DNA from: UBA9715 sp045629845
Lineage (GTDB): Bacteria > Actinomycetota > Coriobacteriia > Coriobacteriales > Eggerthellaceae
Assembly: GCA_045629845.1 (NCBI GenBank)
Contig: JAZQRZ010000088.1
Span: forward strand, 1 to 20,510
Direction: 5' to 3'
DNA length: 20,510 nucleotides
Made by a program: the position numbers and the translations under genes. The notes under the pieces are model-generated. The model saw nothing but the letters and a program-made list of their open reading frames with translations. It did not search any database and had not been told where the DNA came from. Shown here one piece after another: positions 8,562 to 16,127 of the stretch (position 1 is its first letter; each line of letters opens with the position of its first letter).

Positions 8562-9629
8562 ATGACAGCGTCGATTGAGCAAACCGCAAGGCCAAAGTTT
8601 GGCTTCTTTGTGCGCCTTATCGAGGTGTATTTTATCTTGGTAATGGCCACTATCTTGGGTTATGCCCTGCTTATGCCAGCGGGGTCTTTCTCGTATGACA
8701 TCACTCTGTTGCGAATCATGGCTGTAATGGTTGCGGCAGCCCGTTCGGTATGGCTTATCGAAACGCGTTCGAGTTCAACGCGAAAGTTCGTAATCATTTC
8801 TATGACTATCGTCATTATTCTTTCAGTTCTTGATATGGCGTTTGGCGGAGAATACGAACGGATAGCGGCGCTGGTTAGTTGGCCAGTTCTTATAGCAGGC
8901 GGCGTGCTGTATTTCGGGGGGTCTGCCGCGATTATTGCGTTCTTTGCGTTTTCGCCGCATGCGAAAGCAGTCTTTGTTGAACATGGCGATTCGCCAACCC
9001 AGCCAACACATGACCCCAACGAACCGATTTATGAAAAGCCTTTTACGTGGCCTTGGGTCCGCAACCTTATTTTGTACTACTGTGTGTTTTCCATTATGGG
9101 GCATTGGGCTGAAATTGGTTTTTGTTGGCTTATTGTTTTGGGTGTGGTCATGGGTGATTATGACTTCACTCATGCGCAGTTGTGGGATTGGTGGTTGTGT
9201 CCCTACCCGGCAGAAGGAATTGCTGTTGTACTTATAGCGCTTCTGTTGTTCCCGTTTAAGGAATGGGTACTTAAAAAGACGGGTGGGCGTGTGTGGCTAA
9301 CTTTGATTATTAGCTTCTTGGTTAACATGCTTGTGTGCGCAACGATCGACTTTACAACGGGCATTACGGCTAATGCTAATTTTCAGCTATGGGATTATCG
9401 CGATTTGCCATTTAACTTTATGGGTCAAATCGTGCTGCAAAATACCCTCGTGTATTCGATCGCAGCAACGTTTATTGTTTGGGTGGTATACCCTCTTATG
9501 GCCAAGTGGCTTCATCGCATGCCGCCACGTTATGCCAATGGCTTATTTATCGGCTTTGTGGCGTTTTACGTGTTCCTTGAAGTGCTTTACTACGTTAATG
9601 TAGGACCAAGTGGTCTTGTATTTGGATAA
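8562..9629 (+). CDS. CmpB-family (putative ABC-transporter type IV) membrane protein
   Basis: The product has 355 residues and about nine TM segments. Residues up to about 135 form a three-to-four-TM block. After a soluble linker (SPTQPTHDPNEPIYEKP) comes the conserved part, with FSIMGHWAE and later LWDYRDLPFNFMGQI. This WDY-xx-LPFN-x-GQ pattern is the hallmark I associate with the CmpB / putative ABC-transporter type IV family (PF06541), common in Clostridia and Coriobacteriia and without a proven function. The start is nine bases after the stop of sensor 1, with no clear Shine-Dalgarno sequence, which suggests translational coupling. Its place between two sensor genes suggests an envelope role linked to the signalling module, but nothing in the sequence proves that. 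Confidence 0.75.
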   Translation: MTASIEQTARPKFGFFVRLIEVYFILVMATILGYALLMPAGSFSYDITLLRIMAVMVAAARSVWLIETRSSSTRKFVIISMTIVIILSVLDMAFGGEYERIAALVSWPVLIAGGVLYFGGSAAIIAFFAFSPHAKAVFVEHGDSPTQPTHDPNEPIYEKPFTWPWVRNLILYYCVFSIMGHWAEIGFCWLIVLGVVMGDYDFTHAQLWDWWLCPYPAEGIAVVLIALLLFPFKEWVLKKTGGRVWLTLIISFLVNMLVCATIDFTTGITANANFQLWDYRDLPFNFMGQIVLQNTLVYSIAATFIVWVVYPLMAKWLHRMPPRYANGLFIGFVAFYVFLEVLYYVNVGPSGLVFG

Positions 9630-9640
9630 TCTCGGGCGCA

Positions 9641-9649
9641 TATAATAGG
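9641..9649 (+). promoter_or_regulatory. Candidate promoter -10 (TATAATAGG) for the second sensor
   Basis: A perfect TATAAT followed by AGG, 31 bases before the ATG at 9672. A weak -35 (TTGTAT, 9616-9621) lies 19 bp upstream, inside the end of the preceding gene. The second sensor may therefore have its own transcript in addition to read-through. Confidence 0.55.
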
Positions 9650-9671
9650 TGTATCCGTTTGGGAGAGACGT

Positions 9672-12263
9672 ATGATAGTTACTGAAAAGAATAAGGGTTT
9701 TAGCTCTCGCCGCTTTTGGGGGCGCATGAACGATGTGCATATGAAGGTTCGCATCGTGACGCTCGTGTTTATAGTGGCTTTAATTATTTCGATGTCGTTC
9801 TGTCAGTTGGGCTTTTGGCCCATGACTGTTATCGACGGAAAGCCCGTGTATTTATTACTTATCCTAGCGCCGCTAATCATGGGTGCATTCCTGTATGGGC
9901 CCTATACAGGTACGTTTCTAGGCTTGCTTACTGGCGCTGTACTGTTTATTCATGCTACGGCATTACCGCTTGACTTCTACGAAATCTATTTCATGACACC
10001 CCTGAATACCTTTGGGCTTCTTACGGTATTAGGCGGGCTGTCAGGGTTATTCTTCTCGCTTGTTTTCCATCACACCAAGCCTGGCGCAGTGCGCATTGCT
10101 CTTATTGCAGCTGGGGGCATCGTCCTTTCGTTTGCTGCAAGCGCTCTTATGATGGTTAATACCGTCGGAATATATAGCGATGCTGAGCAGCTCGAAATAT
10201 TCCAGATGTATTTGTTTAACAGCCCCCGTGGCGTGGTGGTGCAGGCGCTTGCTGACGCTGCTCTTATTGTTGTGCTTGTTTTAGCATCCGATGCAATTGT
10301 GCGCAAAGTGAAAGAGCGTGGGGCTGAAAGGGCGTTACTTTCTGTTTTTCGTAACTGGATGATTCTTGTTTCGTGCACCGTATTCATGCTTGCAAGCGCT
10401 ATTATCTTTTCGTTTGCGACCATAGGTGCCCAGAAAAGCGCGTTCGAGTCTATGGGCAGCGAAGCGCGTTACTTAGTTACACAGCTTGATTCGTCCGATA
10501 CGAAAAACTATGGCAAGCTGCTTGAAGGTTACACCGCTGAACTTGATGGCTCTGTAGCAATTCTGGACAAACAAGGTGTTGTGGTAGCAACTGATGATGA
10601 GCAGCGCTTTCCAAAAAACGAGTCATTTATCAACCTAATTGGCTACAACATTGATGGTGCTGCTGAACGTTCTATCGAAGAGTTCTTTGGTTCTGAAGTT
10701 AATCAGAATGGTACGTTTGTAATCCAGGCAATGGACCAAGACGGTAATAGCAGCATGGATTTTATGTTTGGTGCTGTTGACGATTTTGATCAGGGCTATG
10801 TGGTTATTCTTAAAGACTCTGCAATGGTCTACACTGGCCGCTTTAATACCATGATGTCATCTACGGTGCTTGCCCTGGTGCTTATCGTTTCAATTTCAAT
10901 TTTGGCTACGATTTTGCTGAATCAGGTTGTTGTGCGGCGTATTGGTGAAACGAATGATTCGCTGGAAAAAATTACCGAAGGCAATTTGAACGAGCGAGTG
11001 GACATCCATGATAGTCGTGAGTTTATCTCTCTTTCGACAGGTATTAATACCACCGTTGCCGCATTAAGAGACACTATTGATGAGGTCAGACAACGAAACG
11101 AACAAGAGCTCATGACTGCAAAAGCCATTCAGGAAAGTTCGTTGCCTACCGATTTTCCAGCATTCCCTGAAATAGACACCTTTGATATCTATGCTTCGAT
11201 GAAAACCGCTAAGGCTGTTGGTGGCGACTTCTACGACTTCTTCCTTATCGAAGACACCCCCAAGATGGGCTTCATTATGGCTGACGTGTCGGGTAAGGGT
11301 GTCCCCGCTGCGCTGTTTATGATGACGGCGAAAACCCAAATACGAAACTACATGGAATCAGGTATTTCATTGGGTGAAGCAATTGATGCTGCCAACCATC
11401 AGTTGTGCCTTAGCAACGAAGCAGGAATGTTTGTTACCGCATGGGTGGGCGAACTGAATTACGAAACAGGCGAGCTAACTTACGTTTGTGCTGGCCATAA
11501 TCCACCCATGATGCTGCACGATGGCTCGTGGGATTGGGTGCGAGACGTATCGGGTATGCCGCTGGGCATTTACGAAGACTTCCCCTATAGCGCGTTTACT
11601 TGTCAGCTTCAACCAGGTGACATGTTATATACCTACACCGACGGCGTAACCGAGGCGATGGATGTTGACGGCAATATGTTTGGCGAAGATCGCCTTGAAG
11701 CCACACTGAAGAAATATGCCGAATTTAATCCGCGATCGGTCTGCGTGGGTATGCGTCGTGCCATTACAGACTTTACGCTTGACTGCGAGCAGTCCGATGA
11801 CATTACTATGCTTGGTTTGAAATACGGCGTGCCACCCGAAACGCGTGCTGTAATGATTCTGCAGGCGAAAGATGACCAGCTTGTGCATGTGTGCAACTAC
11901 ATTCATGCCGAGCTTCATCGCCGCCACGCACCGAAAGCGGTTTACAACCCGCTTGATATTGCAGCAGAAGAACTGTTTATTAATGTTTGTCATTACGCCT
12001 TCCCCGAGGCTACGCCTGAAAATCCCGGTGAAGTGCGCATCAGCTTTGAATACGAGGCAAATCCACCTTCGCTTACGGTGCAAATCATGGATAACGGCAT
12101 TCCGTACAATCCGCTTGCAAAACCCGATGCTGTAACACCAGACGACATTATGGAAGTACCCATTGGTGGTTTGGGCATCTTAATGGCCAAGAACAGCGTT
12201 GACGAAATGTATTATGAACGCGAAGATGGTTTCAATGTGTTGACGTTTAAGAAGAAGTGGTAG
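9672..12263 (+). CDS. Membrane sensor with HAMP, SpoIIE/PP2C phosphatase and RsbW-like kinase domains (paralogue 2)
   Basis: The product has 863 residues; GGGAGAG precedes the ATG. The N-terminal TM block (about 27-210) contains GPYTGTFLGLLTG after a hydrophobic PLIMGAFLY stretch, which resembles ECF-transporter S components (similarity by eye only). TM 229-250, sensor 251-392, TM 393-416 and HAMP 417-470 follow. The phosphatase has D519 (GGDFYDF), D538 (ADVSGKG), D657 (YTDGVTE) and D709-D710 (QSDDIT). The kinase has N-box E767/N771, G1 D807-N-G809 and G2 GGLGILM (832-838). The catalytic half is very close to paralogue 1 while the sensor region is unrelated in detail, so the three likely read different cues. 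The STAS gene begins 55 bases downstream, the natural substrate of both the phosphatase and kinase domains. Confidence 0.92.
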   Translation: MIVTEKNKGFSSRRFWGRMNDVHMKVRIVTLVFIVALIISMSFCQLGFWPMTVIDGKPVYLLLILAPLIMGAFLYGPYTGTFLGLLTGAVLFIHATALPLDFYEIYFMTPLNTFGLLTVLGGLSGLFFSLVFHHTKPGAVRIALIAAGGIVLSFAASALMMVNTVGIYSDAEQLEIFQMYLFNSPRGVVVQALADAALIVVLVLASDAIVRKVKERGAERALLSVFRNWMILVSCTVFMLASAIIFSFATIGAQKSAFESMGSEARYLVTQLDSSDTKNYGKLLEGYTAELDGSVAILDKQGVVVATDDEQRFPKNESFINLIGYNIDGAAERSIEEFFGSEVNQNGTFVIQAMDQDGNSSMDFMFGAVDDFDQGYVVILKDSAMVYTGRFNTMMSSTVLALVLIVSISILATILLNQVVVRRIGETNDSLEKITEGNLNERVDIHDSREFISLSTGINTTVAALRDTIDEVRQRNEQELMTAKAIQESSLPTDFPAFPEIDTFDIYASMKTAKAVGGDFYDFFLIEDTPKMGFIMADVSGKGVPAALFMMTAKTQIRNYMESGISLGEAIDAANHQLCLSNEAGMFVTAWVGELNYETGELTYVCAGHNPPMMLHDGSWDWVRDVSGMPLGIYEDFPYSAFTCQLQPGDMLYTYTDGVTEAMDVDGNMFGEDRLEATLKKYAEFNPRSVCVGMRRAITDFTLDCEQSDDITMLGLKYGVPPETRAVMILQAKDDQLVHVCNYIHAELHRRHAPKAVYNPLDIAAEELFINVCHYAFPEATPENPGEVRISFEYEANPPSLTVQIMDNGIPYNPLAKPDAVTPDDIMEVPIGGLGILMAKNSVDEMYYEREDGFNVLTFKKKW

Positions 12264-12285
12264 TCAATATACCGATAAAAACGCT

Positions 12286-12294
12286 TACAATAGG
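12286..12294 (+). promoter_or_regulatory. Candidate promoter -10 (TACAATAGG) for the STAS gene
   Basis: TACAAT followed by AGG lies 25 bases before the ATG. It matches the AATAGG-type elements before the other genes of the island. No good -35 is seen. A dedicated promoter would let the STAS protein be made in excess of the sensors. Confidence 0.4.
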
Positions 12295-12318
12295 CAGGTA
12301 GTCCCGAGGAAGGAATGC

Positions 12319-12621
12319 ATGATGGAAATTAAGGTTATTGAAGAGGGTACACCGTACGTCATTGCACTCGAGGGAAGGCTCGACACAAATACATCTCCGC
12401 AACTCGAAGAGTTTGCAGGTGGCTTGTATGACAAGGGCGTTGCCGATATCGCAGTTGATATGGCTGCGTGCGACTTTGTTTCTTCGGCAGGCCTGCGCGT
12501 TATCGTAGCAATGCAGAAGCATGCAGCTGTTAATGGTTCGCTTGTATTCCGCAACGTTCAAGACGAGGTCATGGATGTATTCCAGATGACCGGCTTCGAT
12601 AAGATTCTTACATTCGAATAG
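12319..12621 (+). CDS. STAS-domain anti-sigma factor antagonist (RsbV/SpoIIAA-like)
   Basis: The product has 100 residues and is a single STAS domain of normal length. It shows the typical N-terminal strand and LEGRLDTNTSPQLE segment, then ACDFVSSAGLRVI. By comparison with RsbV and SpoIIAA the phosphoacceptor is Ser56 (second Ser of SSAG); the residue usually Asp just before it is Ser55. The strong AGGAAGGA lies four bases before ATG 12319 and seven before ATG 12322, so the second Met may be the real start. In partner switching, the unphosphorylated protein sequesters an RsbW-type kinase and frees its target; phosphorylation reverses this. Here the only RsbW-like and SpoIIE-like domains visible are in the three flanking sensors, which makes this protein their probable shared substrate. 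The downstream target is not in the window. Confidence 0.92.
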   Translation: MMEIKVIEEGTPYVIALEGRLDTNTSPQLEEFAGGLYDKGVADIAVDMAACDFVSSAGLRVIVAMQKHAAVNGSLVFRNVQDEVMDVFQMTGFDKILTFE

Positions 12622-12707
12622 TTTCAAATACTGGGCGCTTTTCAGCGCTTCAAAAGTAAATAATTAATGCCAGGTTGTCTTAGTGCGTCTATTTGCGGTG
12701 AGATTTA

Positions 12708-15506
12708 ATGGCTGATACCAAGAATATCCAAAAGAAGGCTCGCATTCTGCGTTCTCGTGGTGTCTTGAAAGACACGAGGCGCAGCTTGCGCATTATGCTT
12801 GCCGCGGGGCTTGTCTTAGCTTGCGCTTCCTTAACCTTTACCCAATTAGGTTTTGCGGGCATTGGTTTTGGGGGAAAGTATTTCGCTTACGCCGTGGTGC
12901 TTCTGCTACCAATTTCGCTTGCTGCCTTGTTGCTGGGCACGTTATCTGGAACGTGTATTGGTATTCTAGCTGGTGCTATTCTCTTAATTCATGCTAAGAC
13001 AATTCCTCTTGACTACTATGAGATGTCGTTTATTACACCGCTGACATCAGTGATTATGCTGGGTGTATGCGGCTTCTTGCTATCGATTCTTTTCGCTTTT
13101 GTTTTGCGTCATGATCCCTCGTCTCGAGTAAAGCGCGGCATATATATTTTCATTGTCTGCCTCATTGTTTCCTTCCTTTACAGCATTGGTTTTGTAGTCA
13201 ATGTTGTTATCGAGATGGCCTCGAACCTGGTTGAAAGTGGAGCTGCCGACTTAAGTAGCCAAGAGCTTGAATCTGTGATGCAAACTAAGCTAATAGTCAC
13301 AGCAGTACGCTTGGGTGACGTTGGTTTGCAAATCTTGGTAGATGCTCTTCTCATGACAGCCTGCGGTATTGTGAGCGATATTGTTGCTCACAGGCTTATG
13401 AGTGCTGCTGATAACGCCACTTTGCGCGGTAAGTTTGCCGTATGGCTGACCGTTGTCGTTTTGGTTGCTTTTATGATTACTGCTGGTGTTAGCTTTGCTG
13501 CTATTTCGCAGGGAAGAGTAACGGATGCGTCCGAGGACATTAAGAGTGAGGTCAATTACTTATGCGGGCAACTTTCTGATGAAAGTGAGCGTATTGATGC
13601 TCTTCAAGGGCTTTTGGAAGACGAAGGCGTTGATATCGCAACTTTGAGCGGTAGCTCGACGGAAAAACTACTTAAGGTAGCGTTCTCTGACAACCTACTT
13701 AACGGCTATACGCCTGAAGTAGACGGCACCCTTTTCATCCTTGAGAGAATTGTGTCGGAGGAAGACACTACGGTTTCAGATGAAGATAAGTTCGTTATTG
13801 TAATTTCAGACGATGAGCGTTTTGAAGCTGGGAGTACTGTTAAAGAAGCTGCAGGCACAGATGTGGCAAAGGCTGTAATAAGTAGCGCCCAGACAGGCGA
13901 AGTGCTTCGCGTTATTTATGACGGCAATGCAAAGCGATTCGAGGATAATCATATAATCCTTGAAGAGGATGGCATCGACAGCGAAATCGTGTATGTGTAT
14001 GCCCAGCCGATTAACAATCGCCTTGTGGTAAATATCTATCCTGCGAAGAAAGTATTTGCTGGTCGAGGCGCCACGATGGGATGGATTACCGTATCAGTAA
14101 TTATATTGCTGGCTGTGGTGTTCTTGATGGTCTTCCAGCTGTTGAACCGTGTTGTTGTTCGTCGTATTGACGAGACTAATGCCGTGCTGGGGCTTATTAC
14201 CGATGGTGATTTGGACGCTCGTGTTGAAGCACATGACACGAAGGAATTTAAGTCGCTTTCAGGTGGTATTAATACCACGGTTGACGCCCTGAAGGGCTGG
14301 ATTGCTGAAGCCGAATCACGTATGGATGCCGAGCTGGCCACAGCGAAGGCTATTCAGGAATCAGCGTTGCCGCGAACCTTCCCGCCGTTCCCTGATATTT
14401 TGCGCTTCGATATTTATGCGTCGATGAAGCCTGCGCGTGAAGTCGGCGGCGATTTCTATGACTTCTTCCTTATTGGAAGTGATTGCACTCCCGATCAGGG
14501 CAAGTTGGGCTTTGTTGTAGCTGATGTTTCGGGCAAGGGCGTGCCGGCAGCTTTGTTTATGATGAAAGCAATGACGCAACTTCGCGATTACTTACAAAGT
14601 GGCATGGAAGTTGGCGAAGCTGTTGAAAATGCCAACCGCATGCTTTGCGAAGGCAACGATGCGGGAATGTTTGTAACTGCCTGGGTTGGCGTGCTTGACT
14701 ATGCGACGATGCGCGTCGAGTTCGCGAATGCGGGACATAATCCGCCGCTGCTTTGGCAGAAGGATGGCGGTTGGCGTTGGGTGACAGAGAAGTCGGGTTT
14801 GCCGCTAGGCTTGTTCGACGGCTTGCCGTACGAGCCATACTCCATCCAATGTGGTATCGGCGACCAGTTCTTAGTGTATTCGGATGGCGTAACTGAAGCT
14901 ATGAACAAAGATGGCGAGCTTTACGGCGAGCAGCGTCTAGAAGATGTTGCAAACTCGCATTATGCTCGTCATCCGCGTAGTTTACTTGCTGCTGTTCGTC
15001 GCGATTTACTACACCATGTGCAAGGGGCTGACCAGTCCGATGATATTACGATGTTGGCACTTGAAGTGGGTGTACCGCCCGAGCTGACGGCAACAATTGT
15101 GGTTCCTGCCGATGTTGATGAGCTACCGTACGTGAATGCCTTTATTCACACCGAGCTGGATAGGCGCTTGTGTCCGAAGCGTGCCCAGAATCAGCTTGAT
15201 ATTGCGGTTGAAGAGCTGTTTGTTAATGTGGCTCACTATGCCTACCCCGAAGCTACGCCAGAAAAGCCTGGCATGGTACGTGTTAGCTACACGTACACCG
15301 CTGATCCGCCTTCTGTGTGCGTAGACATTGCTGATGACGGCATTCCATACAATCCGTTGGCTAAGCCCGACGCCGTAACGCCTGACAAGATTGAAGATGT
15401 GCCTATTGGTGGCTTGGGTATTCTGATGGCTAAGCGAAGTGTTGATAATATGACGTATGAACGCACAGACGGCAGCAATATCGTCAGCATTACTAAGTCG
15501 TGGTAG
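12708..15506 (+). CDS. Membrane sensor with HAMP, SpoIIE/PP2C phosphatase and RsbW-like kinase domains (paralogue 3)
   Basis: The product has 932 residues, the longest of the three; GGTGAG precedes the ATG. The TM block spans about 28-230 and resembles that of paralogue 2 (LLGTLSGTCIGILAGAILL, then IPLDYYE). TM 243-265 is followed by an enlarged, acidic extracytoplasmic domain (about 266-455) that is some 50 residues longer than in the other two. TM 458-478 and HAMP 480-535 follow. The phosphatase has D582 (GGDFYDF), D606 (ADVSGKG), D726 (YSDGVTE) and D778-D779 (QSDDIT). The kinase has N-box E836/N840, G1 DDGIPYNP (D876-D877) and G2 GGLGILM (901-907). Relative to the others it has a short insert after the first phosphatase motif (SDCTPDQ, 591-597). 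It follows the STAS gene by 86 bases and ends the island; the next gene is on the opposite strand. Confidence 0.92.
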   Translation: MADTKNIQKKARILRSRGVLKDTRRSLRIMLAAGLVLACASLTFTQLGFAGIGFGGKYFAYAVVLLLPISLAALLLGTLSGTCIGILAGAILLIHAKTIPLDYYEMSFITPLTSVIMLGVCGFLLSILFAFVLRHDPSSRVKRGIYIFIVCLIVSFLYSIGFVVNVVIEMASNLVESGAADLSSQELESVMQTKLIVTAVRLGDVGLQILVDALLMTACGIVSDIVAHRLMSAADNATLRGKFAVWLTVVVLVAFMITAGVSFAAISQGRVTDASEDIKSEVNYLCGQLSDESERIDALQGLLEDEGVDIATLSGSSTEKLLKVAFSDNLLNGYTPEVDGTLFILERIVSEEDTTVSDEDKFVIVISDDERFEAGSTVKEAAGTDVAKAVISSAQTGEVLRVIYDGNAKRFEDNHIILEEDGIDSEIVYVYAQPINNRLVVNIYPAKKVFAGRGATMGWITVSVIILLAVVFLMVFQLLNRVVVRRIDETNAVLGLITDGDLDARVEAHDTKEFKSLSGGINTTVDALKGWIAEAESRMDAELATAKAIQESALPRTFPPFPDILRFDIYASMKPAREVGGDFYDFFLIGSDCTPDQGKLGFVVADVSGKGVPAALFMMKAMTQLRDYLQSGMEVGEAVENANRMLCEGNDAGMFVTAWVGVLDYATMRVEFANAGHNPPLLWQKDGGWRWVTEKSGLPLGLFDGLPYEPYSIQCGIGDQFLVYSDGVTEAMNKDGELYGEQRLEDVANSHYARHPRSLLAAVRRDLLHHVQGADQSDDITMLALEVGVPPELTATIVVPADVDELPYVNAFIHTELDRRLCPKRAQNQLDIAVEELFVNVAHYAYPEATPEKPGMVRVSYTYTADPPSVCVDIADDGIPYNPLAKPDAVTPDKIEDVPIGGLGILMAKRSVDNMTYERTDGSNIVSITKSW

Positions 15507-15584
15507 TCACGACAACTCAAACTGCAAATCTAAAGCAGCTTTGCAATAGTTTAATTACTTAAGCTTAATTACGTAGAAGCGGCC

Positions 15585-15947
15585 TTAGCCCACCAGTTCG
15601 TCTTCTAGGATAGCAGGAGACGAAGCTTCCATGCCTTCGACGGGCAGCGGCGGCAGTTCGGGTTCGGGTTCAATGATGAACGGCTCGAACAGGGGCTCGC
15701 CATTTTGCGACAGCTCAACGGTGCCTGTAAGAACATCAACGTACTGGTACGACTGACGTGCCGTGCGTCCGCGCTTGCGGTCGATTTCCATGATGAACAG
15801 ACGCGGATGAACCTGCGTCAGGATGCCTTCGCTTTCAACAATCTTCGAACGACCCATGTTTGCCTTAACGCGAAGACGCTGGCCTACGAAGTCGTTAAGG
15901 GTATCGTGAATGGAGTCGACGATCTTTGCTTGCTGTGCCAAATCCAT
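15585..15947 (-). CDS. veg: Veg family protein
   Basis: The product has 120 residues. The first ~80 match Veg (DUF1021, PF06257): VGQRLRVKANMGRSK, then SEGILTQVHPRLFIMEID and SYQYVDVLTGTVELS. Bacillus subtilis Veg has about 86 residues and is linked to biofilm matrix gene expression. Here there is an extra ~40-residue acidic, proline-rich C-terminus (PEPELPPLPVEGMEA), which may be a lineage-specific extension. It starts at an ATG with a modest GAAAGAG upstream. It is transcribed divergently from galU and converges on the third sensor gene with 78 bases between the stops. Molecular function is not established in the family. Confidence 0.88.
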   Translation of the reverse strand: MDLAQQAKIVDSIHDTLNDFVGQRLRVKANMGRSKIVESEGILTQVHPRLFIMEIDRKRGRTARQSYQYVDVLTGTVELSQNGEPLFEPFIIEPEPELPPLPVEGMEASSPAILEDELVG

Positions 15948-16003
15948 GTGTTTCTCTTTCTATAATGCTTGTTTCGCAAATTGCGGCAATTTTTTTGACG
16001 GCT

Positions 16004-16012
16004 ATTCTAGCA
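16004..16012 (-). promoter_or_regulatory. Candidate extended -10 promoter for veg
   Basis: On the minus strand the sequence reads TGCTAGAATAGC, an extended -10 (TGn then TAGAAT) giving a leader of about 50 nt. No good -35 at standard spacing. It lies back to back with the galU promoter. Confidence 0.4.
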
Positions 16013-16086
16013 TGCTCGGAATCACGTTTTCTACCCCCTAGACATACCTTGCATAATTGTGGAGTCATTTTCGCTTCAAAGGTATG

Positions 16087-16098
16087 TGGCATAATAGG
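16087..16098 (+). promoter_or_regulatory. Candidate extended -10 promoter (TGGCATAATAGG) for galU
   Basis: TGn precedes CATAAT and AGG follows, 29 bases before the galU ATG. The same GCATAATAGG string occurs at 5871-5880 before sensor 1. Confidence 0.5.
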
Positions 16099-16127
16099 CC
16101 CCGTTGTTTAAAGGAGAAGGGGGTGCC

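Noticed and set aside
11625..12083. Minus-strand 152-codon frame inside sensor 2
   Set aside because: Shadow of the strongly conserved phosphatase/kinase coding sequence; no ribosome binding site.
12633..12650. Hairpin GCGCT/AGCGC after the STAS gene
   Set aside because: Only five strong pairs and followed by CAAAAG rather than a T-run; at most a weak attenuator.
15507..15584. Inverted repeat TTAAGCTTAA between convergent genes
   Set aside because: AT-rich, short and without loop or T-run; not a credible bidirectional terminator.
15961..15966. TATAAT on the plus strand between veg and galU
   Set aside because: No -35, and it would give galU a very long leader; the extended -10 at 16087 is better placed.
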